NCBI GenBank assembly: GCA_033064195.1
Contig: JARBJD010000088.1
Location: 124,001 to 188,000, forward strand
Reading direction: 5' to 3'
Length of the DNA stretch: 64,000 bases
Source of the DNA: Blattamonas nauphoetae
Taxonomy: Eukaryota > Preaxostyla > Oxymonadida
Part shown: positions 56,001-64,000 of the stretch, piece after piece
Layout: every line of letters begins with the position of its first letter
Numbering within the stretch: the stretch's first letter is position 1
The notes under the pieces: model-generated
Databases searched by the model: none
What the model was told of the DNA's origin: nothing
The model's input: the letters and a program-made list of their open reading frames with translations, nothing else
Position numbers and translations under genes: made by a program

Positions 56001-58484
56001 ATTTCGAAATACGACATCCTTCACTGTGATTTGAACTTTCTGAGCGTTGGTGAAGTCGGAGATGCGAAAACCACCTCCATGGCTGCCTGCTGAGCAAGAC
56101 TCAAAAGTGCAGTTCTCGATGCTGACTGTGAAGTCCTGATTGACGATCGAACTGTTGGAGAAGTACATTAAAAGTCCACCTCCGTGAGTAGAGCTCGAGC
56201 AGCCCTGTACAGTACAATTAGAGACATTCACAAAATCTGCATTATTCACGTGGATCGCGCCGGCGTTTTGTGTGTTGGAGCGGCAATCGATGATGGTCAA
56301 TCTGGTGAGCGTGACTGTCGCTGTGGCATCATCGAGGCTGTTGATGAGAACTGCTCCTCCTTCCAGTTCCGACACACATTCCAGTATCCGGCAGTCCTTG
56401 ATTGTGATACTCTGTTTGAGTGAGAAGAGCCTCACACCTCCTCCGTGTCCGTTTGATGTCATTTGGATGAAGTTGGTGGTCTGAATGGTGAGACTGTCGC
56501 CGGCGGTCAGGGCAAAGCCAGCTCCTCCCTTGCTGTCCACAGAACAGTTGGCGAAATGGGTTGATTGGATTGTGGTTGAGGTGATGTTATAAAGTCTGAC
56601 TGCTGCCATAACGTCGGTGACACAATCCTTCACAACACATCCCTCCACATCGACAGAGTCACAGTCATCCACAAAGAAAGCAGCGCCCGAGTCTTGGCTT
56701 TTGCATGTTCGAAAGATGACTTTCTTGACAGTGACCTGAACTTTCTGAGCGCTGGTGTCGTCAGTAACGTAAAAACCGCCACCGAAGTTGGCTGCCGAGC
56801 ACGAGTCGAAAGTGCAGTTGTCGAAGCTGACTGTGAAGTCCTGGTTGATGCTCGAACTGTTGTCGAACAACAGTTGAAGTCCACCTCCGTCGAAGTCGCT
56901 TGTGCAGGTGTGGAAGGTGGAGAGAACGATCGAGATTGAAGACATTCCATTGTATGAATCAACTCCACCTGCTGTCTTGCCCGCGTGGCAGTTTTCAAAA
57001 CGAGTGCTTGTGATTGAAAATGAAGAATCTTCCCGAATTCGAATCCCTCCAGCAGCTTCACCAGCCGAACAGTCCAAAAAGCGATTGTTCGAAAGCTCAA
57101 TCAAAGTGGTCACCTTGCGAATGTAGATCCCGCCAGAATTAGATTGTGCGGAACACGAAGTGAGATTGCACCCATCAATGGTGAGTGAATGAAGAAAGAG
57201 GAGGCGAAGAGCACCCGCATACGCACCAAACCCAGTCGCAGAGAGGTTTTCGAAGAGCGTGTTTTGGATGAAGACGGAGGACGAGAGGGAAGATGTGCCG
57301 ACGATGGAAATACAACCAGCTGGACTGGAGGGGCCTGAGGAAGAGAAGTCGATGAATTTGCAGGCAGAGATGATGAAAGGGCAGTCGATTGGTTCTGCGT
57401 GGATTCCAATCGAATGGGTCGCCATTGTGTCTGTGCTGACAAAGTCGCGGAAGATACAATTAACAAAAGCAATAGATCCTGTGGAAATTGATTCAAAGGG
57501 ATGAATTGTTGTGATTGTTCGGCCGACAAAACGGTGCTTCGATTCGTCGTCGACCGTCGGAATTTCGGGAGGGTTTGAAGTGCAGGATATATAGCTTGTG
57601 TTTTGAATGAGCAGATTTCCTCCAGAATTCATGTCGCTGATGGCTGAACCCGACAGATGGTTCGAAACAGACTTCAACGATGACGAGAGGAGAGTCTGGG
57701 TGAGGGAAGAGGAAGGCTGCGTTTTGATTGGACGGGAAGTGATGTTGAAAAGTGAGACAGACAGAATTTGACTTGTGATGGCATTTTTGGGGGTTGAGGG
57801 GGTGTTGTGGTCGAATGAAAATGTGAGACCATTTCTGCTGGAGAGAAAGTATGACTGATAACTACTTCCGGAAATGATGATTGAAGTGGATGTGAATGGG
57901 GAGAAGAGAGTGACAAATGAAGGCACAACTGAATATCGATTTGACAGGCGCGTTTCCGAAATGACAACAGAAGTACTGGAAGAAGGCAAATTAATCAATG
58001 GGGATATGATGCAAAATGGAGATTGTGTGGGTGTGGTGACGATGCTGCATTTTTGCACACTTAAAGCTGATGATTCAAGAGTGGCAGCACAGAATGATGT
58101 CAGATCGTCATCAAGTTCCATGTGGATGTTGCGCAAGACAATTGATGAATTGCAAAGTTGGAGAACAACATTCCCAATTTGGGGGGTTGACGAGGTGCTG
58201 TTTCGTCTCTCATTTTGTTGATTGAGGACTGGGTGGATCGTGGTGTGATCGTCACCTTGAAGAACAGCTTCAATACTATCTATCAGAACATTATAATCCG
58301 AGTAGACACAAGCACGCAATGTGAAATGATGATTTCTATTCGAGGTCTCAAAGAAAGAAGGTAAATTTGCGAGTGAGAAGAGCTTTGAATCATGACTTGA
58401 CAACTGGGGGTGGGCTGATATACGCACGAAGACAAATGAGAGAAACGAGAGTACAATGATGGGATTCATTCGAAAGAGTGTCAA
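50100..58484 (-). CDS. Secreted parallel beta-helix surface protein, gene 2 (split by two transposons)
   Basis: Start at 58,484 or, better for a signal peptide, 58,469 (MNPIIVLSFLSFVFVRISAH). Pieces 58,484-55,737, 55,208-53,267 and 51,097-50,100 form one frame once a hAT MITE and a mariner, each with one target copy, are taken out (KSVGN-GGGARLL and RFTGTY-PQQDSS). Beta-helix rungs are regular, e.g. NRFLDCSAGEAAGGIRI and CTVQGCSSSTHGGGLLM. The module-head Cys pairs are DEPLCGLQILPCATL (~54,250) and DVIGCGWRKWPCASI (~53,490). Several stretches are internally duplicated (NQDFTVSFDNCTFDSCSA and NQDFTVSIENCTFESCSA). The N-terminus differs from gene 1. The 3' end is cut at 50,100 by element B after VPGIVAEKSPM. 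Presumably a surface or secreted protein. Confidence 0.8.
51098..53266 (-). mobile_element. Mariner element (DD34D), 2,169 bp, nearly intact
   Basis: Terminal inverted repeats of about 29 bp begin TAGGGGGTGAACTAATTATG. The element is flanked by a TA duplication (51,096-51,097 and 53,267-53,268). It carries the transposase at 51,458-52,535. About 730 bp at 52,536-53,266 are non-coding with nothing recognised. It lies inside beta-helix gene 2, whose frame is restored exactly without it, so the insertion is recent. Confidence 0.95.
51458..52535 (-). pseudogene. Mariner transposase, one frame slip
   Basis: The N-terminal part (52,535 to about 51,940) contains two helix-turn-helix-like regions (CRTSQQTVKKSTKAAGY) and the first catalytic Asp in FTGDESQFYY. 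The C-terminal part has LHFDNAAPHRAA (second Asp) and YSPDISPCDFAIFG (third Asp). Thirty-four residues separate the second and third Asp, the DD34D signature of mariner. The two parts are in different frames, meeting at a run of eight T (minus strand) near 51,942-51,949; one base of slip there explains it. The rest appears intact at the usual length of about 350 residues. Confidence 0.9.
55209..55736. mobile_element. 528-bp hAT-type MITE in beta-helix gene 2
   Basis: The ends CAGAGAGAAGAGTGG and (inverted) CAGGGACAAGAGTGTG form a 14-bp imperfect inverted repeat. The flanks are an exact 8-bp duplication TCCATTCC (55,201-55,208 and 55,737-55,744). Inside, GTATGATCA occurs five times, and a perfect hairpin AAAGGTGTGATCC / GGATCACACCTTT lies near 55,240-55,268. 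No coding capacity. It is not the same family as the 521-bp MITEs. It is not an intron: the borders are not GT-AG on the gene strand. Confidence 0.9.
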
Positions 58485-58708
58485 AAGTGGAGGGATGTTT
58501 GACTCGATGAGTAAAGAAAGATCAAGCCCACGAGATCGGAAACTTGGATTCTTTGACCGATTCAGAATTAAATCATATAATACTTGAGAAGTGATGAAGG
58601 GATAAGAAAGAGAGAGAAGTGAGGAGGATTCGATAAGACGAGGTGGAGCTTATCACCACTGGAAGAGAGAATGATGTGTTCTCCACAGAGTACCAACTTC
58701 GATCACAG

Positions 58709-60748
58709 TTAGTCTGTATTCAATGTATGTACGATCCTGAAGTCCGCTGTGAGATCAACCAGATCCTGATCGGTCTCCACTTCGATCCCCACCACCCGCA
58801 GTTCAAATGCATCGTCCCACCCTTCTTCTCTCAAAAGCACTTCTCGTCTCTTCTGCCGCTCTCGTTCGAATTGTCTCCATTCCCATGTTCTGTTCAGCAA
58901 GCTCGCGAAGACAATCTCAAAGTTCGCTTCGTTCTCCATCGCGACCATCGTTCGCATTTCCCATTTCACAAGTTCTGACACAAAGTCGGTGTCGTGTTCG
59001 TCTGAGCGGAGTTCAATGTTTTTGATGTGATGGTGGATTTGACACATGCGATTCTCGTGTTCAACTATGTCGTCTTCATTCAGAATGAGGTTGTCCGAAA
59101 TGCGGAACATGAATGTGATGAATTGTGTGGCTGGCTCGAACATAGAAACACGAATGAGAGGATATTGTTCGACTAGTGCTTGCTCAATCTCTCCGTTCGG
59201 AGGAAACATGTTGGCGATGAAGTTTGTGAGTTGGAAGAGAGTGCTGGATTCCGAGAGAGGAAGCGAAACAAAATCGACTGTTTCCAACATCCGCCTAAGA
59301 TTCACTTTCATGAATCTTGCACCCATCGAAGGAAAGTGCACAACATTGTTGGTGATCGCCATGACAGAAGGCAGTCTGATGTCTTTGTGATTGAGTTTGA
59401 GAGAGTTGAGAATGAGGTCAGGGAAGGATGGATCGTCGAGGATGATTGTCTCGAAGGAATATTGGTGGGGATCTGTCAGACAGAACGTCACATTGACGAA
59501 GAAAGCCCATCCAGAGCTCACGAAGTTTTCACAGTGATCTCGAAGCTGTTGGAGTGAACCTGACATTTGTGTGTCAACTCCAGAAACAGATGGAGTGGTT
59601 GGAGAAGAGTCGGAGGGAAGAGAAGCAATGAGATTGTCGATGAATGGAATGTTTGTGAGCATCGTTGTGAGAGCTTCTTTCACAAAGAGAATCAATTCTC
59701 GGATGATCTCAGAATCAACCTGAAATGATGAAAAATGATGTAAATAGTGGAAAACACACTTCGATTGGTGGAGTGGCATCCAAAAGATAAGTTGGGATAA
59801 TGAAGGCATTGGAACAGAAGAGAAGAGAATGTTCGGTGAGGAATGGATCATTTTTCGTGAGCATGATGTATTTTGGGAGGTGGGAAGGATCAATTGGGAG
59901 ATTGGTTTGGAATTCGGAGAAAACGGTTCGGAGTTTCTTTGTCAGAGCAGCCAGGAATGAAAGACCAGAATATTGTTGGTGTGGGGAAGATGATGGGAAG
60001 ATGGGTGAGGGGAGACGTGTGAAAGTTGCTGGTTCTATTCTGACAACGGAGGAAAGCGCCCAGAGAGAGACGAGGGCGATTCTGAGATGGGGAAAGAGAG
60101 GAATCCGAGCCAAAGTGGTGAGAACTGCAGATGGTGGTGATGAATTTGCGATTTTGTCGAATGTAGTATCAATTAAGTCTTTGTGTTGGAGAAAAAGCGA
60201 GTCGACGATTTCAGGTTCGAAAAAGAGTGATTCCATGCAAGAACAACACTGAAAAGAAATGAAGAAGAAGAAAGAACGAAACACACTGATTCCAATGCAG
60301 CACATGAAGACCAATCCCCAAATTGGGTCAGGACGAAAGAAGGGATGGACGATGAAAGCGATGAGCGAACGAACGAGGACGATTTCGAATCTGAAAGAAA
60401 GCAAGAAAGCAATAAATGAAGACATTCATCATCACAACCTAGAAAACCACAAACAAAGAATCTCTATCAATTTCATCAGTTCAGCCTGAACGCGAGAATG
60501 AACAACAGAGAGAAGGAGAGACCACAAGTCCAGATGAGTATGTTCCACAACATAAGAGAGACAGAGATGGACACCAATCATCAAAATTGTCATCTGTCTC
60601 ACTTTCTGAAACACACCCACAACATCCAGAACAATCATCAACAAATCGACGAAAACAACAAAAGTGCACACCTGATGCCACTTGATGCATTTCCCGCAGT
60701 GTGTCAACAATAATATCTTCGTCATTGCATCGCAGAGTTTCGAGAAGC
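58709..60748 (-). CDS. ARM/HEAT-like protein, copy 4 (5' truncated)
   Basis: Similar to copy 3 from SKLCDAMTKI-type exon sequence (60,748) to the stop at 58,709. Visible introns include 60,249-60,284 or 60,286 (GTGTTTCG...TTTTCAG) and 59,720-59,759 (GTGTGTTTTC...TTTCAG). Landmarks: CCSCMESLFFEPEIVDS, QQYSGLSFLAALTKK, VDSEIIRELILFV, RRMLETVDFVSLPLSE and WEWRQFERERQKRREVLLRE. The exon after ELMKLIEIL joins in a different phase than in copy 3 but is still open (RFEIVLVRSL...). Homology to copy 3 starts sharply at 60,748, so the first exon is missing and gene 3 lies immediately upstream. It is followed by gene 2 on the same strand, as copy 3 is by gene 1. Confidence 0.65.
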
Positions 60749-60796
60749 TACAAGTCAGAGTTGAGGTGTCCGCTGCACGACATGCACGATTGACAC

Positions 60797-62926
60797 TTAC
60801 AGTTCGTGTGATCCAGCGTAATCCGACAGAGAACGATCAATTGGCACTGATCCGAACGAACAGCCAGACACAACCATTCCTCGACGATCTGTCTGAAGTT
60901 GTTTCTTCCCACACACAATCACTCCTCCAGAGAAGCTCGAAGTGGATGATGACACAGTCGCTGTCACAGAACAGTTCAGAAGAAGCACATTGCGAAGAGT
61001 GGCTGACTGTGAGTTCGATGAGTGTGTTGATCGAATTAGGAATCCACTCCCTCCAACCAATCCAACCGACGAGCCAGCGGTGTCGGTCACAATCAGCGAG
61101 CACGACACGAACGAGGTGCCAGTCAGGTCGACTGATGTTTGGCGGCGATTCAACGATGACAACGAGTGTGATTGAAGCTCAATCGCAACACAACCTCCTC
61201 CCACAACTCCATCTTTCCCATTTCGTTCCCAAACACGAACCAGAGTCAAGCAGTTCCAAAATCGGTTGTCGGTCAGTGAGACCGTGCTTCCCATCACCCA
61301 AACTCGAATCACACTCCCAAAAGAAAGGCCAGAACAGCCAATAAATCCACAGGACGAGATTCGCATTCCTTCGGTGCATCGTCCAACCACAACACTCCCT
61401 CCCGAGAAACGTGTTGAATCGAACTGGCATCCATTCATCAACAAACTCTTTCCACCATCGCAAACAACCACACTTCCTTTTCCCAAAAATTCTTGCCTGT
61501 CGCATCTCAGACTCTCCAGTTCTGCTGATCCATCGCGACGGAGTGTCACAAGCGAGAGCGAGGTTGGATTCGACGAGTTCAGAGTGCAGCTCACAACTTT
61601 CAGAATCCCATTCGACCTCACACAGAACACAGACGAGATTCGAGCTGAACCTGAACTTGAAAATGAAGACAACGCAAGGCCAGCCAGAGAGAGTGTGTGT
61701 GTTCGCAAGTTCACCATCGACGACGAATGGTGTTTTATTTGTTCAGAATCAATTGTCTCAATCGAACAAAGAAGGGAACATCCTGCGCTTTCTCCTCCAA
61801 TCCAAATCTCTCGACTGTCTTCTTCTTCCATCCCAATCTCCATCTTCTCTCCAATCGACGCTGATCCAACAATCGCAACTTTCACAACGTCCAACACTGT
61901 CCAGAACACTCCTGACAGCGTTTTCAAAGGATCTGACAAACTTCCACTGTTCATGTCGTCTCCATCACAACTCACAAACACACTATCTCCAATCAGATAT
62001 CGAAGAAGCGATTCCACTTTTCCAGAAACTGAATCAAATCCCATCAGGTCAGAGTTCACAGCTGTCGAGAACGATCCAACCCACTGTGATCCAACTATCA
62101 CTGATCCCAGATTGATTCCAATCACGAAAACATCATTCCCAGAGCTCTCTGCCGTGTTCTTCTCTTCGACACGTCCAAACGAAACAGAAGACAGCTTGTA
62201 GTCTTCAAAAGAAGCAAGACCAGAAAAGTCCAACAGAAGTGCCCCTCCTCTCCCCATGCTCCAACACCGCCTGAACGACGACTGCGAAATCAAAAGCGTT
62301 CCCCCTGCCACTGCAACTGCCACACATCCTCCATCCCCACCAGACGAGCAGGACGTGAAGGTTGACTCAGAGATGGAGAGAGTGTTTCCTGTGTTGAGGG
62401 TCGATGTGATGACAGATCCCTTCCCACTTGCCTTCATGTTGTGGAATGTGCATCCAGTGACGATGATTGAGCCAGTGTCGACAATCGAAAGGAGAGAGTT
62501 CGATCGTTCGGTTCCTTTTCCATCAAAAGTGAGTGTTGAGAGTGTCAGAGTGTTCGCTGAAACTTCAAAGGCTCCGAATTCACCAACTGTGATTGTTGCT
62601 TTCGTCCCCCTTGGCTGCATTGCGACACTCGATGAACATGTCGCAATTCCACTGAGCAATCCTGACTCGGACACAGAAATCGTCGTCTGAGGATCTGCTG
62701 TCAGATGATCCACTGACTCTTCAATCGTTCGACACGGAAAACTCACATTTCCACAAAATGCAACGTCGATGTTCTTGGCGTTCGTGAAGATGGAGGAGTG
62801 CTTGTAGAGAGTGAGGTAGACGAGGAGAGTGTGACTAGCCAGCTCGGGGAAGAGCGGGTTGGTGTCTGAGCTCCAAAACAATCCTGACTCCGGCGAGGAG
62901 GTGGTTCCGGGAGGATTTCCTTTCAC
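60797..62926 (-). CDS. Beta-helix surface protein gene 3, fragment related to gene 1
   Basis: An open frame of 709 codons without a signal peptide; the first Met (62,926) is probably not the true start because the frame is cut upstream by the next element. It has a module head DVAFCGNVSFPC, then TLSTLTFDGKGTERS, STLNTGNTLSISES and QSSFRRCWSMGRGGALLLDF, all close to gene 1. Residues beyond GVVGG extend through CVAIELQSHSLSSLNRRQT to a stop after DYAGSHEL, showing what gene 1 has lost. The stop lies 49 bases before ARM copy 4, so the natural C-terminus may also be lost; no membrane anchor is seen. Confidence 0.75.
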   Translation of the reverse strand: MKGNPPGTTSSPESGLFWSSDTNPLFPELASHTLLVYLTLYKHSSIFTNAKNIDVAFCGNVSFPCRTIEESVDHLTADPQTTISVSESGLLSGIATCSSSVAMQPRGTKATITVGEFGAFEVSANTLTLSTLTFDGKGTERSNSLLSIVDTGSIIVTGCTFHNMKASGKGSVITSTLNTGNTLSISESTFTSCSSGGDGGCVAVAVAGGTLLISQSSFRRCWSMGRGGALLLDFSGLASFEDYKLSSVSFGRVEEKNTAESSGNDVFVIGINLGSVIVGSQWVGSFSTAVNSDLMGFDSVSGKVESLLRYLIGDSVFVSCDGDDMNSGSLSDPLKTLSGVFWTVLDVVKVAIVGSASIGEKMEIGMEEEDSREIWIGGESAGCSLLCSIETIDSEQIKHHSSSMVNLRTHTLSLAGLALSSFSSSGSARISSVFCVRSNGILKVVSCTLNSSNPTSLSLVTLRRDGSAELESLRCDRQEFLGKGSVVVCDGGKSLLMNGCQFDSTRFSGGSVVVGRCTEGMRISSCGFIGCSGLSFGSVIRVWVMGSTVSLTDNRFWNCLTLVRVWERNGKDGVVGGGCVAIELQSHSLSSLNRRQTSVDLTGTSFVSCSLIVTDTAGSSVGLVGGSGFLIRSTHSSNSQSATLRNVLLLNCSVTATVSSSTSSFSGGVIVCGKKQLQTDRRGMVVSGCSFGSVPIDRSLSDYAGSHEL

Positions 62927-64000
62927 TCAATCCTCTACCAAACCTGTGCCTTCAACAAGTGAGATATCCCTGGTGACGTGTAAGGAAACAATGGGTGGCA
63001 GATCCAATCATGACTCAGCCTAGTCAACAGTCAGTGTTAATCCAATCCGATGCACTATCTTCGATAAATGTTAGTGCTGATCTCATCACAGAGATTACGA
63101 AACAAGTAATCAATTCCATTCCTCAATACATATCGCAAGCAACAACTCAGTCAATTGCACGACCGATCGAGACTAAAATTGGAAACACGGCAGAACAAGC
63201 TCTAGATCCCCTTTCACCGATACACTCACAAGAAAAGATCCTCAAGAGGAAACGTACTTCTCCCACTAGAACAGATCGAAGGCACCGAAATCGACCATCT
63301 AAAAATCGAAGTATAGCTGTGCATCGTCGGAATAGACGACAACAATCCAAATACGATTACACTGACAGTAGTTTCGAAGAATCCTCAGAGTCATATCAGT
63401 CGTCAACAATGATTTCAGACACTTCTTCGACAGATGATGACTTGATGCGTCTAAAGGAGATTCTTCGCCACCGAAAGTCGAAATCGCACAGGACTACAAA
63501 AAGGAAGAAGAGTTCCCATCGAAATTTGAGCACATCGACACGATCATCATGCAGCGATCGGCGACACAGACGAAGTGGAATCTCCAGCCGACAAAGACAG
63601 GAAATGCTAAAGAAACAACTTTTCAAAGATATGAAGAAGCAAGAACCATCTTTTACTAAGAATTGGCTGCAAACAACATTGCCAAATCAGCAACGTGATT
63701 TGACAAATTCACATACGTCTCAGATCAAGAATTTGTTGGGAATTCCCACAGAAATAGCTGCAAACCGTGCGATAATCACAGAGGCGCAGAGAATACAAGA
63801 TCAGGCCTTGATGACAGCAACACATTCAACCTTTTCGTCGATCGGACACATGGCCCAAGTTTATGATATGGTCACACATGGAGAGCCGCCAAAACACATC
63901 CTGCCAATTATCACGAAGGGTATCTTGGATGCTGCGGACTCTGCAGCCTGCAGCCATCTTGGCCGATACGTTACCCCGGTCAATGCGGGACAGGTCGCTT
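62927..64000 (+). mobile_element. Start of an element with a possible gag-like gene, running off the window
   Basis: Gene 3 homology ends at about 62,926, and from 63,010 a plus-strand frame is open to the window end (330 codons seen, ATG at 63,010). It reads MTQPSQQSVLIQSD, then a long Arg/Ser/Lys-rich region (RRHRNRPSKNRS, KSKSHRTTKRKKSS), then a more regular part: FTKNWLQTTLPNQQ, ILPIITKGILDAADSA and CSHLGRYVTP. A basic tail followed by a helical domain is in the style of retroelement gag proteins (perhaps a tyrosine-recombinase or LTR-type element), but no polymerase lies within view. What is visible looks whole. The family is uncertain. Confidence 0.4.

Overview
The window reads as protist nuclear DNA with a standard stop-codon code, about 45% GC by eye, very short GT-AG introns (31 to 66 nt) and large families of secreted parallel beta-helix proteins next to ARM/HEAT-like genes. 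That combination fits an oxymonad (Preaxostyla), most like Blattamonas; this is a judgement from gene style, not a database result.

Layout. 1-8.2 kb: the end of a mariner copy, then three copies of one ARM/HEAT-like gene. Copy 1 (minus) and copy 2 (plus) lie head to head, and copy 2 runs by an in-frame splice into the C-terminal part of a SPO22/ZIP4/TEX11-like meiosis protein. Copy 3 (plus) is intact over seven exons. 8.4-16.9 kb: one very long intron-free beta-helix surface-protein gene (gene 1). At base 16,882 it stops in mid-frame and its continuation resumes at 45,050, so 28.2 kb sits inside it. That 28.2 kb is a nest of mobile elements: two identical 521-bp hAT-type MITEs, two pogo/Tigger-like transposases, a 35-bp minisatellite, a broken Trk potassium-transporter gene, a terminal-inverted-repeat element holding a decayed surface-protein gene, and a hAT-type element holding a membrane-protein fragment. 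45.6-50.1 kb: another composite element. 50.1-58.5 kb (minus): beta-helix gene 2, split by a clean mariner and by a clean hAT MITE. 58.7-60.7 kb (minus): ARM copy 4. 60.8-62.9 kb (minus): beta-helix gene 3, a mosaic relative of gene 1. 63.0-64.0 kb: the start of an Arg/Ser-rich, possibly retroelement gag-like gene running off the window.

Main discovery candidate. Three elements (X 17,900-45,050; A 26,848-31,571; B 45,610-50,099) share one unusual architecture. Each has a body bounded by inverted 'L' ends, joined end-to-end to a 267-312 bp module bounded by inverted 'R' ends, and only the two outermost ends share a longer inner inverted repeat. The R module of A and B can fold into two hairpins supported by paired base changes between the copies (a GNRA-loop stem and a 12-bp stem with a fixed 11-nt loop). 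X carries a cUUCGg hairpin at a comparable place. Outer ends of X and B abut breakpoints of the surface-protein genes. I do not recognise this architecture.

How the parts relate. The surface-protein genes look like a fast-changing mosaic family: gene 3 can be explained by recombination at a 36-bp repeat present twice in gene 1, and element insertions then cut genes 1, 2 and 3 into pieces.
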